A stretch of DNA of 64,000 nucleotides from Aporrectodea caliginosa (Eukaryota; Annelida; Clitellata; Crassiclitellata; Lumbricidae): assembly GCA_020284085.1 (NCBI GenBank), contig JACEVL010000090.1, positions 891,001 to 955,000 of the forward strand. Reading direction: 5' to 3'. This document shows positions 44,241-55,700 of the stretch, piece after piece (position 1 is the first letter of the stretch; each line of letters opens with the position of its first letter). Under the pieces are notes generated by a model. It saw only the letters and a program-made list of their open reading frames with translations. It was not told the DNA's origin and searched no databases. A program made the translations under genes and the position numbers.

Positions 44241-47200
44241 GTACGAGCGATTAAACTAAATAATTATGATTAAATTAAATATGGTTAAATTAAATATGAT
44301 GTTGTTTTGTATGCATTTAATTTAAATTTAAAGCTTCATACATACTTCGATTAAAGAATGTGGATTGGAATTGAGATGAGGGTGTCACCAACGGGCGCTG
44401 TTTTTAAAAGACAGTGGTTTGTTATTATTCCTTAACAGTACTACAGTTCATTGCATATCACATTGGATCTTAGTCCTACAAACCAATATTCTGGAGCTGC
44501 CAATACAAAACTGGGAGGCGCCTAATAGAAATAGAAAAGCCATGTGAAGATAAAGCTCGATGAACCAAATAGGTAGTTAAAAAGTCTTAACTGCTAGAAT
44601 ATAGCAATGAGTGTCAACGAGAGGAGTTTTTTTTATCTATTCTATTCTAATCTGTTTACGGATTTATAAAGCGCCTCTGTATATTATGTGAATTACTAGT
44701 TTATCTTTGCCTTTTCACGGGCCTATCCGGGGTCACAAATTTAAAGTAACCTTCGAACAGAGTCTCCCTGAACTGCAATAATGTCTCCACTCAAGGACTG
44801 TTTCGAAGCAAAGTCTCTCCTCTGTCTACGATACAAAGTCGTTTCCTAATCGCTCCACTCCATTTCGGCTGTCTTTTAATTTAAATAGGATTTAATAACT
44901 AATTATTTAAATAATGGACCTGTGAGATTTTCTCGTGCAATATCATATTAAATAAACCCCGTGTTAGTTACACGATTGGACACCCATGGCCTACGGTGGA
45001 GAATCGTACCATTTTTTTAAATCGCCAATTTTTTTTATTTACTGCAACATTTTCAGTTTACTAATAGACCTGTGCTGCCCACAAACAGGCTGTTGTGTTT
45101 AGTCGTATCCTCATTTGCCTCTTAGAATACAATCTACCACCTACAGAGTCGGTTTACAGGTTTCCAGCGTCACGTACTCTATCTACTCTGTGATTTCATC
45201 TTGATATACAGATATATACATAATATATATATGTATACATTGTGTATATATATATATATATGTATATAATACGAAGGTTCCGCCGGTCCTCGATGCTGGA
45301 ACAGACTTCCTCCTGCTATCCGATTGGCCGACTCATTGGACTCTTTTAAATCCATGCTAAAATCACATTTGCTTATCCCGACTGCTGTTAGTTGTCTTGT
45401 AAGGCGCCCTTGTAACGGCATGGCCGTGTTACGGCGCCATATAAATTGTCGTAATTATTATTATTATTATTATTATTATTATAGCTTTCAGGCGCCTAAT
45501 TGTCTGGATCACATCGTCTATCGTCGTTCCTTCCTGTCGATGCGATGTTCTTCAGGAACTCTGAACTGTAATTGGGAATCAGTTGACTGGGGGTTCAAGG
45601 TGTATGTGGACTGTGGACTGTGTGGAGGCATGCCACTGTTGATTACTATAGTTACCTGTGCAATATTTGATAACAGCTGTTTTTGTTTTAATTGCGTTTA
45701 GCATCGTTTAGGCTAAGTCAGAGAGCGCCATTGATTATTTGCTCTCGAAACGGCACTATACAGATTTATGGTATTGTTCATTTGTTTAAATTTCATTTTT
45801 CAGACAACATTGTTTAAAACTACAATCGAAGTCATTGTGCAATGACTTTCTAAACTATTAAAATTGGTTTAGTTCCGTTTGCTGTGGTTGTACGGTTACT
45901 GTTTTTCTTTACCGGTACTTGAAAAGGACTGGACTCGTATCCGTGCTTCTATTGTGATTCACTACTAGGCAACGAGAAGGAATGCTATGAAGGAAATGTG
46001 ACCCAACTTGCGTGTGAAATCGAAGGTGCCTGCGGGGTGGAAATAGTGTATGGCCAATTCCCATGTAAGATTACATGAATTTTCATAGTTATTTATTCTT
46101 AAGTTTACGGTATACCCTCTGTTGGAAAGGTTGCTGCAAATCGATTTAGCTTGATTTTGGCTTATCACAGTAGGAATATTAGCAATAATTATTACAACGG
46201 TTAGAATTAGCAACTCTTCAATTTCAGTTGACATAGCTTATTTTTCACTGCTGTGATGGTGAGGTGCGTTAATACTTGGAAACTGGAATGCATGGCTTTT
46301 GGTCATCAGCTACTACTTTTAATACTCGGTAAAAGCTTCGGTGTTTCTGAGACTGCCCTAAACTGGCCAGCTTGCAATCGGTCTCAGCAGGACCTGGTGG
46401 GTGTTGGAAACTCTCTCTCTCTACGCTTCTGGCGTGTTACCACAGACATGTCACAGACCATGGTCTGCTCTCTTGTGTCAAATGTGCCAACTCTGGCATA
46501 TCAGATCTTGAAGTCAACAGGCTTCAGAACATCCAAATTTCTCTGGCTCGCGTGCTACTGCGTGCGTCTTCTCGTCCAAACTCCTGTAAGCATTGGTCCT
46601 TCTGATAGCTCGGCTAGTTGCACTGGCTTCCTGTTGAATTCGGACCGACGAAGAGAGGAAGGAAGGGTTGTAGGTAGGGTAGATGGATGGAGACGGACGG
46701 ACGGACGGACAAAGGGAGAGGCAGAGGGAAGGAGAAGACTTACGTCAACGTATACCCCGTGACGACGCATCTCTTAACATTTTAAAATCGTTTGAAACTG
46801 TCCTAGGACGGGCAAACATCTAGTAATAATAATAACGACAGCAACGACAGGCGACCAGCGTGAGACCAGTCATCTTCTACAACGCTTATCAGTCGCCCTA
46901 CAAATCGGAAACTCTCTATCTGTTTTAGGCACCTCAGATTGCAACAACAGTAGCCCAGGACTGAACGACGGCTTATAAAAATATTGAAAACAGTTACTTT
47001 TAATCAGTCTGTACATATGTTTGTTGGCTTTATGAAGAAATAAATTTGTCTTATAGGCCTAATAATAATAACGATAATGATAATGATAATAATACTGTTC
47101 AGTTGATCCTATCTAACCGAGCAAGTTTTATCGACTACCACACGGCCTATCATTTTGGTATTAGATTAAACGTTTTCACAAAGACTAATAAAATCGTAAT

Positions 47201-47417
47201 GTTAGTTTATGGTTGCGTGTTGATAGATGGACTTCAGACTCAGATCAGCATTCGGAGATATTGCTATCGTCAATCAGACCCAGACGAGGAACAAGATGTA
47301 TTCAAATGTGACACGTTTTACAGTGATGCAAACAAATACTTGGAGAAAGCGTGTACCCTTTGGTGTTATGGCGACAATTGCAACGACCGGAATATGAGCG
47401 ATCCTTACGCCGCTTGA
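44180..47417 (+). CDS. Gene 3: secreted Ly6/uPAR-type three-finger protein, A subtype
   Basis: The exons are 44180-44240, 45927-46064 and 47227-47417, in phase 1, for 129 residues. The signal peptide is MARRFLILALLTYMLFEGSA. The mature part begins LDSYPCFYC, then KEC, LAC and GAC, ending EIVYGQFP. Exon 3 carries RRYC, FKC and CTLWCYGDNCN, then RNMSDPYAA and TGA. The ten cysteines and C-x3-C-x4-CN spacing match genes 1 and 2. Potential N-glycosylation sites are NVT and NMS. It has no GPI signal. It is the closest relative of gene 1 in exons, promoter and introns. An AATAAA lies near 47637. A MITE sits about 270 bp downstream. Role unknown. Confidence 0.82.
45205..45490 (+). mobile_element. (TA)n tract and LINE 3' end with (ATT)n tail
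   Basis: After a TA-rich tract, 45270-45420 encodes AGPRCWNRLPPAIRLADSLD followed by SFKSMLKSHLL, the C-terminus of a CR1/L2-like LINE. A 3' UTR and an ATT repeat tail follow. It lies in gene 3 intron 1. Confidence 0.7.
45510..45770 (+). repeat. Conserved intron-1 block, copy in gene 3
   Basis: Homologous to 23270-23600 and 35975-36270, but the GT microsatellite is reduced to a few units. Confidence 0.7.
45927..46064 (+). CDS. Gene 3 exon 2
   Basis: The acceptor is GTACTTGAAAAG| and the donor CCAT|GTAAGA. It is 138 nt. Confidence 0.78.
46470..46640 (+). pseudogene. CR1/L2-like LINE remnant
   Basis: It reads ISDLEVNRLQNIQISLARVL followed by LRASSRPNS, typical of the LINE segment after reverse transcriptase. 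It lies in gene 3 intron 2. Confidence 0.6.
46641..47226. other. Gene 3 intron 2 remainder
   Basis: A purine-rich GGAC/GGAAG tract near 46650-46735 and an AAT/GAT microsatellite near 47065-47090. No gene. Confidence 0.4.
47227..47417 (+). CDS. Gene 3 exon 3
   Basis: The acceptor is GTGTTGATAG|. It is 191 nt ending in TGA. Confidence 0.82.
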
Positions 47418-47688
47418 AAACGCTATTCAATCTCGCTTCTAACTGAACAAATCTGTTTCCTTATTCCAAATTCAAGAAAGCGTGAGCATTTAAGACACCG
47501 TAATGTTCATTGCGCATTTGAGACCAATACAATGATAAATCACCTAACTGGACTGCTCAAATATTGCTAGGCCCTACATTATGTTTATTAAATCCAACTG
47601 TTTCAGCATGACTAAATGAAATCTGTTAAAAGTCTAATAAATAGTTATTGAAATGTTCACTTTGACTCATCACATACTGTCGGCCTAT

Positions 47689-48161
47689 GGGGCCGTCCAT
47701 AAAGTACGTCACGCTCCAGGGAGGGGGGGTCTAAGAAAGTGTGACAGTTTGTGACAGAGGGAGGGGGTCAGGCAATGTGTGACGTCACACATTTATTTTA
47801 ATTTTTTTTATTTATAATTTATTTTTATTTTTTAGTAGAATTCCATAGCTTCAAAAATAATTTTCAAAAATTTTCTGAAACATTTTAATTAGTTTTATGT
47901 CAAAACAGCATGAAATGCATATCTCCTGAATGTGTTTTTCACGATTCCTCTCGCTAGGAGCGCTAGTAATAATGCTGTTGCGAAGCCTTGTTTATGTATT
48001 AGCCTTGCTTTCGGAAGTATTGTTTTGTTTCCTTTTTATTATTTAATCACTGTTCGAAAGTGTGACGTACTTTAGGGGGTCCGAGTTTTGTGACAGTTTG
48101 TGACAGGGGGGGGGGGGTAAAAATGGTCAAAAATAGCGTGACGTACTTTATGGACGGCCCC
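47689..48161. mobile_element. MITE with GGGGCCGTCC termini and TAT duplication
   Basis: Ends GGGGCCGTCCATAAAGTACG and its inverse complement bound a 473-bp element flanked by TAT (47686-47688 and 48162-48164). Subterminal GTGACAGTTTGTGACAG is repeated at both sides. The gene 1 downstream region has the uninterrupted site (GGCGTATTGCGATTG). Confidence 0.85.
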
Positions 48162-48229
48162 TATTGCAATTGATATTTCTTTGCTGCGTGTTACTGTATT
48201 TACGATCTAAGTCTACAATAACATATTCA

Positions 48230-49203
48230 AGTGTCAAATTTCATACTCTCAAAGACAAGGAATCTTACGATCGCAGTGGCAATAGCGTGAAAATTTTACT
48301 TTCCGAGAAGGCGGCCAATATGGCCGTCAACCCTAACCCATGAGCTGAGATACAGCCATTTTTTTGTTTTGGCGGCCACATTGGCTACATTGGCCGCTAG
48401 CTTGGAAAGTAACATTCCCACACTGTTCCCACTGCGATAGTTCGATTCCTTGACCCTGAAAATATTAAATTCGAAACTTCATTTGTCATTGCATCTTATC
48501 TTTGAGCTGAGACATACATAATTCTGCTTTGACGACCATATTGGCCGCCATCTTGGAAATTAAAATTCCAACACTATTTCCACTATGAGAAAGCGATTCT
48601 TTGAACCCAAAAATATTACATTTGATGCTTAATTTCTCTTTTTTTTCCTACCAATAATCTGATACATACAATTATACATATTTCTGTGTTTTGGCGGCCA
48701 TATTGGCTGCCATCTTAGATAGTAACATTCTCGCACTATTGCTACTACGAGCAATCGATTCCATGACCCTGAACATATGAAATTCGACACTTCATATGTC
48801 ATTGTAGCTTATCTCTGAGCTTAAATGTACATATTTTTGCTCTTGGACGGCCATTTTGTCCTCCTTCTTGGATAGTACTATTTCCACTCTGCTGCCACTG
48901 CGATAGTTCGATTCATTGAGCTTGATGGTATTACAATCGACACTTCATCTGTCTTTGTAGCTTATCTCTGAACTGAGATATAAAACAAATTTGGATGCCA
49001 TATTGGCCGCCATCTTGGATGGTACTATTTCCACTTTATTGCCACTGCGATAGTTTGATTCCCTGACCTTGGAAATATCACAGTCGACACACTTCACTAG
49101 TTATTGTAACTTACTGTGAGCTGAGATATTACAAATTTCTTTAGGGTAGAAACTCCCCCGGTCCATCCTCCGTTTCTCGTGACAGAGCTTCGGCCTACGA
49201 AGG
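48230..49203. mobile_element. Partial copy of the TTAA-flanked satellite element
   Basis: Array of inverted TTGGCCGCCATCTTGGA units ending in CGGCCTACGAAGG next to TTAA (49204-49207). The left terminus is missing. It occupies the same downstream position relative to gene 3 as 27275-28720 does to gene 1. Confidence 0.65.
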
Positions 49204-49207
49204 TTAA

Positions 49208-49839
49208 GAAGCTGTGGCGTAGTGGCTTAAATCAAGATTGAAATATTACATTGCATCATTGATAGGCTTACATATAAATCTTTATTTTTAGAAATCTAAA
49301 TGTTATCAGCTAATTATCAACTGACTAATTAATCATCCATCATTGAATGCTGTAAATAGAGAGACCCTAATTAAGCGGGGTTAGTGCCCCTTTCGGGTCT
49401 CCCCTATTCCCTAGCCAATGCACTGAAAATGTACTATTACAACTGTTATATGCGTTATGTTTTTGGAAAATAAAAATGTCCCAGTTGTCAGTTAATATCA
49501 GTAATGAACGTTTCTCACACGACAATCAAAGGGTTCAAAACAGGTACAGTCGAATAAATTATGACAATAGTATTTTGTCGAGGTCAGTTAAGTGAAACGG
49601 GTCGTATATTTTATGAAGGTGAGGTAGGTCCATTATTATAAAAGAAGATTGTAGTCAATGCGTTTAAAAGCGATGACTGCATATTCCTAGAAGCACAAGA
49701 GAGCAACGATGGCACAACCAGTCAATTGGAGATTGGAACAAATGGGTTCCTGGGGTACACCTGGGTGGTGCTGACGAATGATAGAGGATGCTGAACTTTA
49801 TATCTTTCATGAAATTTAATTGTATTGTATTTTTGTATT
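49208..49839. other. 3' flank of gene 3
   Basis: 49490-49839 is homologous to 38970-39290 downstream of gene 2. No gene. Confidence 0.45.
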
Positions 49840-50056
49840 TGAACACTTGTTATAGCGCCCCTACCAGATTTCCCATTCAGAGGCGCTCCCGACTACTGCG
49901 CGAACGCTGAATCGGAGTTTCACGCCGAAGCGCTTGAGCAATTGCGAGTGAAGGACTTGCCCAGGGTCCCTACGCGGCGACTTTGAGGTGGATTCGAACC
50001 CGCAACCCTTCAGCTGCAAGGCACCGAACATACCCCTAAACCACCGCGCCCCAGTT
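49840..50056 (-). mobile_element. tRNA-derived SINE, type B (copy 1)
   Basis: On the - strand the B-box-like GGTTGCGGGTTCGAATCC lies in the head, and the tail carries CAGAGGCGCTC in reverse. Other copies: 50620-50838, 53531-53748, 55701-55987. Confidence 0.75.
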
Positions 50057-50091
50057 GTATTGTGATGTGTTGTATTGTGTGTTGTATTGTA

Positions 50092-50225
50092 CTCCACGTT
50101 TATAATGCGACCGAGCCACCCGCAGTAAAGAACCGAGAAATTAATATCTGATAAACCGACCGACCCGGAATCGAACCCGGGGCGCCGACGTGACGAGCGG
50201 GCACCAACCCACTCGGCCACTCAGG
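50092..50225 (-). mobile_element. tRNA-derived SINE, type D (fragment)
   Basis: The - strand head contains GAGTGGCCGAGTGGGTTGG (A-box-like) and GGTTCGATTCCGGG (B-box). The body after it is unlike types A-C. It resembles a serine- or leucine-tRNA-like head, but no complete cloverleaf with discriminator and flanks was found. Confidence 0.5.
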
Positions 50226-50239
50226 ATCCTTAAATTATA

Positions 50240-50430
50240 ATATGGTTTCAGCATGTGTACCTTTTTGTTGTCAACACCAATAGAGTTACAGTAATCTAGA
50301 CGACTGAATACCAACGCTTTTACCAGAGATATATTTAAAGAAATGAGCCAGCAGTGTCTTATTCTCCTAATGCCAAGAATGCAAAAGAATATCGTGACAA
50401 CTTGCAGAAACCAGTTACAGAGACAATTAG
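50240..50430 (-). pseudogene. CR1/L2-like LINE remnant
   Basis: The - strand reads FLQVVTIFFCILGIRRIRHC and LVKALVFSRLDYCNSIGV. Confidence 0.5.
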
Positions 50431-50619
50431 ACACGCAGGACAGTCAAACCCATTGTCAGAGCTTAGATCAGCATCAGGCAGCTCAACTACAAAAGCGCCG
50501 TAGCTCTCATAAAGCGTTGTTCTCATCCCTCACGCCGCATATGACGGTGGCATAAGGAAGACAGATGGGAGAAAGCCAGGACCACGACCAACTTCCTAGA
50601 AACAAGTTTTGTTGTGGGA

Positions 50620-50893
50620 ATACCCTTTAGCCTCGTTGGTGTATGGGTATGTTCGGTGCCTTGCGGCCGGATGGTTGCGGATTCGAATCCACCTCAAGCC
50701 GCCGCGTAGGGACACTGGGCAAGTCCTTCACTCGCAATTGCTCATGCGCTTCGGCGTGAAACTACGATTTAGTGTCAGCGCTATTATAGTCGGGAGCGCC
50801 TCTGAGTAGAAATCTTGAAAGGGCGCTATAACAAGTACTTATACATACATACATACATACATACATACATACATACATACATACATACATACA

Positions 50894-50924
<31 letters not shown>

Positions 50925-50925
50925 T
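50620..50925 (+). mobile_element. tRNA-derived SINE, type B (copy 2) with (CATA)n tail
   Basis: The head contains TGGTGTATGGGTATGTTCGG and GGTTGCGGATTCGAATCC. The tail GGGCGCTATAACAAGTACTT runs into (CATA)n from about 50840 to 50922. Intact orientation and tail make this the reference copy here. Confidence 0.8.
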
Positions 50926-51208
50926 ATTGGCAAGGTGCTGTTTGAGTTCAGCTGCCACATCAGAATAGCTTATAGGCCTAGCCAAGTAAATCTGTATGGG
51001 TTTACACATACGAGGTTTTCGGAGGCTTACGATGAACAGACGACTAACGTTATGCATGGAATACAAAATGATGACATAACCTTGAGCTTCCAAGCTATAT
51101 CAAGAACGCCGCTGGTAATGACAACTGAACCAGATTTCGCGGCGTTCTATAAAATAATCATAGGAACTAGTTCACAAAGTCCGTCCTTCATTCTGACTGG
51201 GTGTATAA

Positions 51209-53363
51209 TAGTGTGTTCAGAAAAAAATAATTTTTTAAGAATCTCATGCATAGGGGCTTAAAATGTAACATTTATATACACAACATACCTAGAGAAATCC
51301 TACATCAATATCTCAATGGCAAGACTAGTGACCTCTCAAAGAGATGTAAATTCTTGAAATAGAGTTAACAATAGTGATATTGGTGACGAATGTAGTTATT
51401 TGTTAAAAAATAGTTATTTGCTATTTTCCAGTGTTTCCAATCCATATTATTGTTAATACTCTTCCATCTAATAATTACAGTAAAGATGAACTTCCATCTA
51501 ATAATTACAGTAAAGATGAACAGACGGTGTCTGATTGATGACCCACTATTTGTTGCTAGCCTGGACAGAACAAATACCACGCCACATCAAGCAATGCACA
51601 TAGTTACCCCGGCATTAAAGGCAGTAGGTATCAATGTTAATGATCTGACTATGTGCACAACTTCAGTGTATGAGGCTCTTAGGAAGACCTGTTCCTCTAT
51701 CGAACAAGGCGTTAGAGATGAATTCTGCCCTAAGGCGCCCCTTGTTGTTCGTTTTGATGGTACGTTGCTGCCAGATGATGAGGGTGTCTATGGTGATCGC
51801 AATATGTCTGGCATAGGAATTGATAAGCTTCTATAGCCATTCCAAAACTGCCTGGCTCTGGAACTGGTGTCCTGATGGGAAATAAAGTTGTTGAAATCCT
51901 CAGAGAGTAGGAAGGTATGTCAGAATGGCTGCCTGGGTTGTGCTTTGACACAACTAGTGCTAACACAGGAGTCCACAGTGGTGCAATAACCGTTATTCAA
52001 GAGGCCTTTGACAAACGCCTACTGTTCGTGGCTTGTAGATATCTTATGTTTGAAATAATAAATTGCAGCATCAATTTTTGGTTTATTCTTTATCTCCTCA
52101 GGGCCACGAAATGCACTTTTTGCCAGGTTAAAAAATCAGTGGCCTCTCAGGCTCTCGTAGACCAAAACAACTTTGTCCCATGTAGTAAGGATACAAAAGG
52201 CTGTTCCTTGACTGATAGTGAGAAAATGTGGCTAGAGCAGAACCAAGTTGTTCTGTTCCAAGTTTCTGTGGTGACAGTATCCACTTCAGTCCACTCGGTG
52301 CATACCACCATGTCAGGTCGATGGCGAAGGATATATGCTGGATACTTCTTTTGAAAGATACTTCTTTTCAGACAGCAGTCCTAGATGAATGCCAAAGAAC
52401 TGCATGCTATGAGAAGGATCTGCCTGTTTACCATCACCCTGCATGTAAAGGCATGGTTCATTCCACCCATCACATGTTGTGATGCTCCTTGCAATGACCT
52501 GTGCATGCTACAGAGCATGAAAGCATTCACAGCATTGATAGCCAAGTCGCAGAAGCAGCCTTTCATAAAATGAAAGGGCATCTCTGGTATATCAGTGAAG
52601 ATTTGGCAGGATTGTCACTTCTTTCTGACAAGGTCTTTGCCCACAATAAGGAACGAATGGTTTCCGCATTACGCATACCACATAACAAAATAGATTTAAG
52701 GGGAGTTGATCTAAAAACCATCAAGACATTTCAGGAGAAAACTTCATCTGCGTTCGTGACACAGCGTTCGATGCATCTATTTACGCGGTTCTCTCTCCTG
52801 ATCCCGTAACGGGGATTAGCTGTGAAGATTACCGACATGCCAAAGACACACTGGCTGCACTTTCTGTTATTAATGACTGTGCTGAGCGTGCGGTAAAGTT
52901 GGCAACTGACTTCAACTTGGCACTCAGACATGATGAGCAGCCGAACACCACCGAAAGCAGATGCCTACTGCTCCACCCAAGAAGATCTTCACTCTTCAGT
53001 GACAGTTGGACAATAGACATTATTTTAATATCAGAAACACAACCACTACAGTTGTATTGTTGTATAGTAACAGTCATAACAGATTACTCATTTAACAGTA
53101 CTGTAACATGTGTAGTTTGTAATAGTGTATTCTGTATTTTGTAACAGTAACTGATACGATACATTAATTCACTGATTTTTGTTAATTTTTAAGAAAAATT
53201 GCACTTTTTGAAAACTTAATCAGCTTTGAGCTGTCACTTAACATGATCCCAGAGCCAAAAGATTTCACTGAGTTGTTTATAATACCAAATGTCACAAATC
53301 CAGAGGGTATGCAAGGTAAAAATGTGAAATTATTTTTCCCCCATGTACCAGTTGAACACCCTA
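51209..53363 (+). mobile_element. TAGGGTG-ended DNA transposon, copy 3
   Basis: The left end TAGTGTGTTC and right end GAACACCCTA are inverted with one mismatch. They are flanked by the 8-bp duplication GTGTATAA at 51201-51208 and 53364-53371. Length is 2155 bp. It contains broken + strand coding sequence. Confidence 0.8.
51519..53000 (+). pseudogene. Putative transposase of the third TAGGGTG element, broken
   Basis: Blocks in order: NTTPHQAMHIVTPALKAVGI; LVVRFDGTLLPDDEG (first Asp of a possible RNase H-like core); WLPGLCFDTTSANTGVHSGA (second Asp) leading to LLFVACR (canonical form recalled as C-x2-H, here altered); SSGPRNALFARLKNQWP; FICVRDTAFDASIYAVLSPD; LSVINDCAERAVKLATDFNL with a conserved ER pair. 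Frameshifts occur near 51837, 52040 and later. Motif order is consistent with a D-D-CxxH-E transposase, which is an inference. I recall relatives only as uncharacterised arthropod and cnidarian proteins. The N-terminal part is absent here but seems present in the copy at 12154-14374. Confidence 0.6.
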
Positions 53364-53530
53364 GTGTATAACTTACACTGTATTGTATACGTATGCGGTT
53401 AGGTGTGCTAATCGGTCAAAATTAATGGCGTCGAATAACATGCAGAGATTTCGTTCCTCGAGACTGCATCTTGAATCTTCTACCAGCAACGAGAGACTGC
53501 TTCACGGTGAGAGTTATAGAATTAATTTAA

Positions 53531-53748
53531 TTCATTTAAGATATTTATATAGCGCCCCTTTAAGATTTCTACTCAGAGGCGCTCCCGACTACAACGCGGA
53601 CACTGAATCGGAGTTTCACGCAGAAGGGCATGAGCAATTGCGAGTTAAGGACTTGCCCAGGGTCCCTACGCGGCGGCTTGAGGTGGATTCGAACCCGCAA
53701 CCCTCCGGCCGCAAGGCATCGAACATACCCCTACACCACCGCGTCCCG
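53531..53748 (-). mobile_element. tRNA-derived SINE, type B (copy 3)
   Basis: Aligned with 49840-50056. The - strand carries the B-box-like GGTTGCGGGTTCGAATCC. Confidence 0.78.
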
Positions 53749-54231
53749 CAATGCTGTGAGAGTCACCACCCGTCGACGTCCTTGCAAACTGTAACTCCAC
53801 CCATCGCCTCAATGGCAGATGTTAAGATTCTTCTATCAATTTTTATTCTTGTTTAGGATGAATTATCTCATTGGTCTCTTGCATTCACATCTTATCTTTG
53901 TAACACGTGCAAGCGTCTGTTTGTTGTAATGCTGTAATCCTGCTACAGCCTAGGTGTTTGCTTCAGGCTAAAGAGCACACCAATTGGATTCTATTTAGAA
54001 TTATTATTCATACCTTATTCAAATGCCTCGTATGCTTAATTTCTTATGTCCTATGCGTGGATCTGTTCGTTAGAAATAATATTGTAGCCACTCCCAGTCT
54101 CTCACAATTTATATCAAGCAAGAAATATGGAATATTATTGTGCTTTGCATGAAGGGAAATGTATCTAATGCATTGTTTTCGCTTCATGCTAAGATAATAT
54201 CGACGTTGCAATGAATCTGCACGGATAACAG
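53749..54231. other. Cluster flank block
   Basis: 53845-54110 resembles 20340-20560, and 54110-54231 resembles 29905-30120 and 41840-42060. No gene. Confidence 0.4.
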
Positions 54232-55690
54232 AAATCAGAAATCAGAAATCAGAAAATCTTTATTGCTTCGAATATTGTGACACGTAAAACAAGCAAAGAA
54301 TCAACTATAATTAACGAGATTATCACGCTACAAGAAGCAAAGGGAGACCCCAAAGGGAAGATTATTCCCGCTAATTGGGGCAACCTAATAGATCCTATAC
54401 CACCAAAACGTAGGACGGTCAAGAGTCGTTAAAAGAAATACACTCCGAGCTGCTACGGGAAAAAGTCGTGAAAGAATAATCCTGGGCAGCCCTTAAAAGG
54501 AAAACTATTGGTGAACAATACTATTGGTGAACACTGTTCTATAGGAGAAGGCGTACCTTAACAAAGTGGTTAAACGAAAAAAACGGCGGGCAATAACACA
54601 AAAAATAGCATAATATCTGGACAAAGTTTCCGGATTAAACAGCAACCTTAACTAATCCTTAACTAAAATCCTTACTACTGATTAAATAAACTGAGACGAG
54701 AAATGAACAGAAGAAAAAGAAAAGGGAAAGATAAGGAGAAGAGAGCAGGAGAAGAAAGTAGAGGAGAAGGCAGAGCTCAAGAAGAGGACAGTAAAGAAGA
54801 GAAAAGGAAGAGGTAAAGAAGAGACTGGCCCATGCTCAGTGAACCTCCACCACCAGCCGGGATGACCAATAACCTATGCGTAGTACGATCAGTCAGATGT
54901 AGTTAAGAGATATGATTTGTATCTACTCTTAAATAAGTAAATATTTGGGGCAAGACGAATGTCTAATGGAATGGTATTCCAGAGATTTGGGCCATGAAAC
55001 TTGATACTAAATGCTCGTGAATTTGTACGAGCATTGGTTGATCTGAGATTTGTGGCGTTCCTTGTGTTGTGGGGGTGAATTTGAGACCCAGCCAAAAATA
55101 GCTCTGGAATAAACTAGGAAGGATATTATTTTGATATCTGTAGATGAATTCGCCAATTTGAACTGCTCTTAATTGCTTCAAGTTTAAAAGATTAAATTTC
55201 TTATAAATGTGGGTAGTGTGAGAACCCTTAGGGACACCTGCAATAACTCTGATAGCTTTTTTTGTAGGATTAATAATTTACTAATTCTGGAATCATAGTT
55301 AGTGGCCCAGATCATGTTACAATAAGTTAGATAGGGAAGGATTAAAGAATGATATAAATTTAATTTGGCAGCTTCAGACCCTGTATAGAATACCAATGTT
55401 TTTGGCGAGTTTTTGGGCAATGACGTTGATATGATCTCTCCAAGACAGATGGCTATCGACAGTTACTCCCAGGAACCTGGTCGACTCCACTTGTAATAGT
55501 GGAGCTCCAGCCATTTCCAGAGCGAAATCCCTAGGTGACGTTTTTCGATGGGATCTGAATAATATAATATTTGTTTTGTCTATGTTAAGGGTGAGACGAT
55601 TTGCTACGAACCACTTGTTAACTAGAATTAATTCATTATTGACTATTTGTTGACAAATGTCATATACATGATAGAAAATATTAATAATAA
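54232..55690 (-). mobile_element. 5'-truncated LINE with (GATTTCT)n 3' end
   Basis: On the - strand the coding part includes VNKWFVANRLTLNIDKTNII, FLGVTVDSHLSWRDHINVIA, LILPYLTYCNMIWATNY and FSIKFHGPNLWNTIPLDIRL, a typical order for the end of a CR1/jockey-like LINE. A few frameshifts are present. The 3' UTR runs from about 54885 to an AGAAATC repeat at 54232-54260. Confidence 0.8.
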
Positions 55691-55700
55691 TAATGTTTTC

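Noticed and set aside
50150..50225. Possible tRNA gene on the - strand
   Set aside because: tRNA-like promoter motifs, but flanked by SINE-like body sequence. A full cloverleaf could not be formed with confidence.
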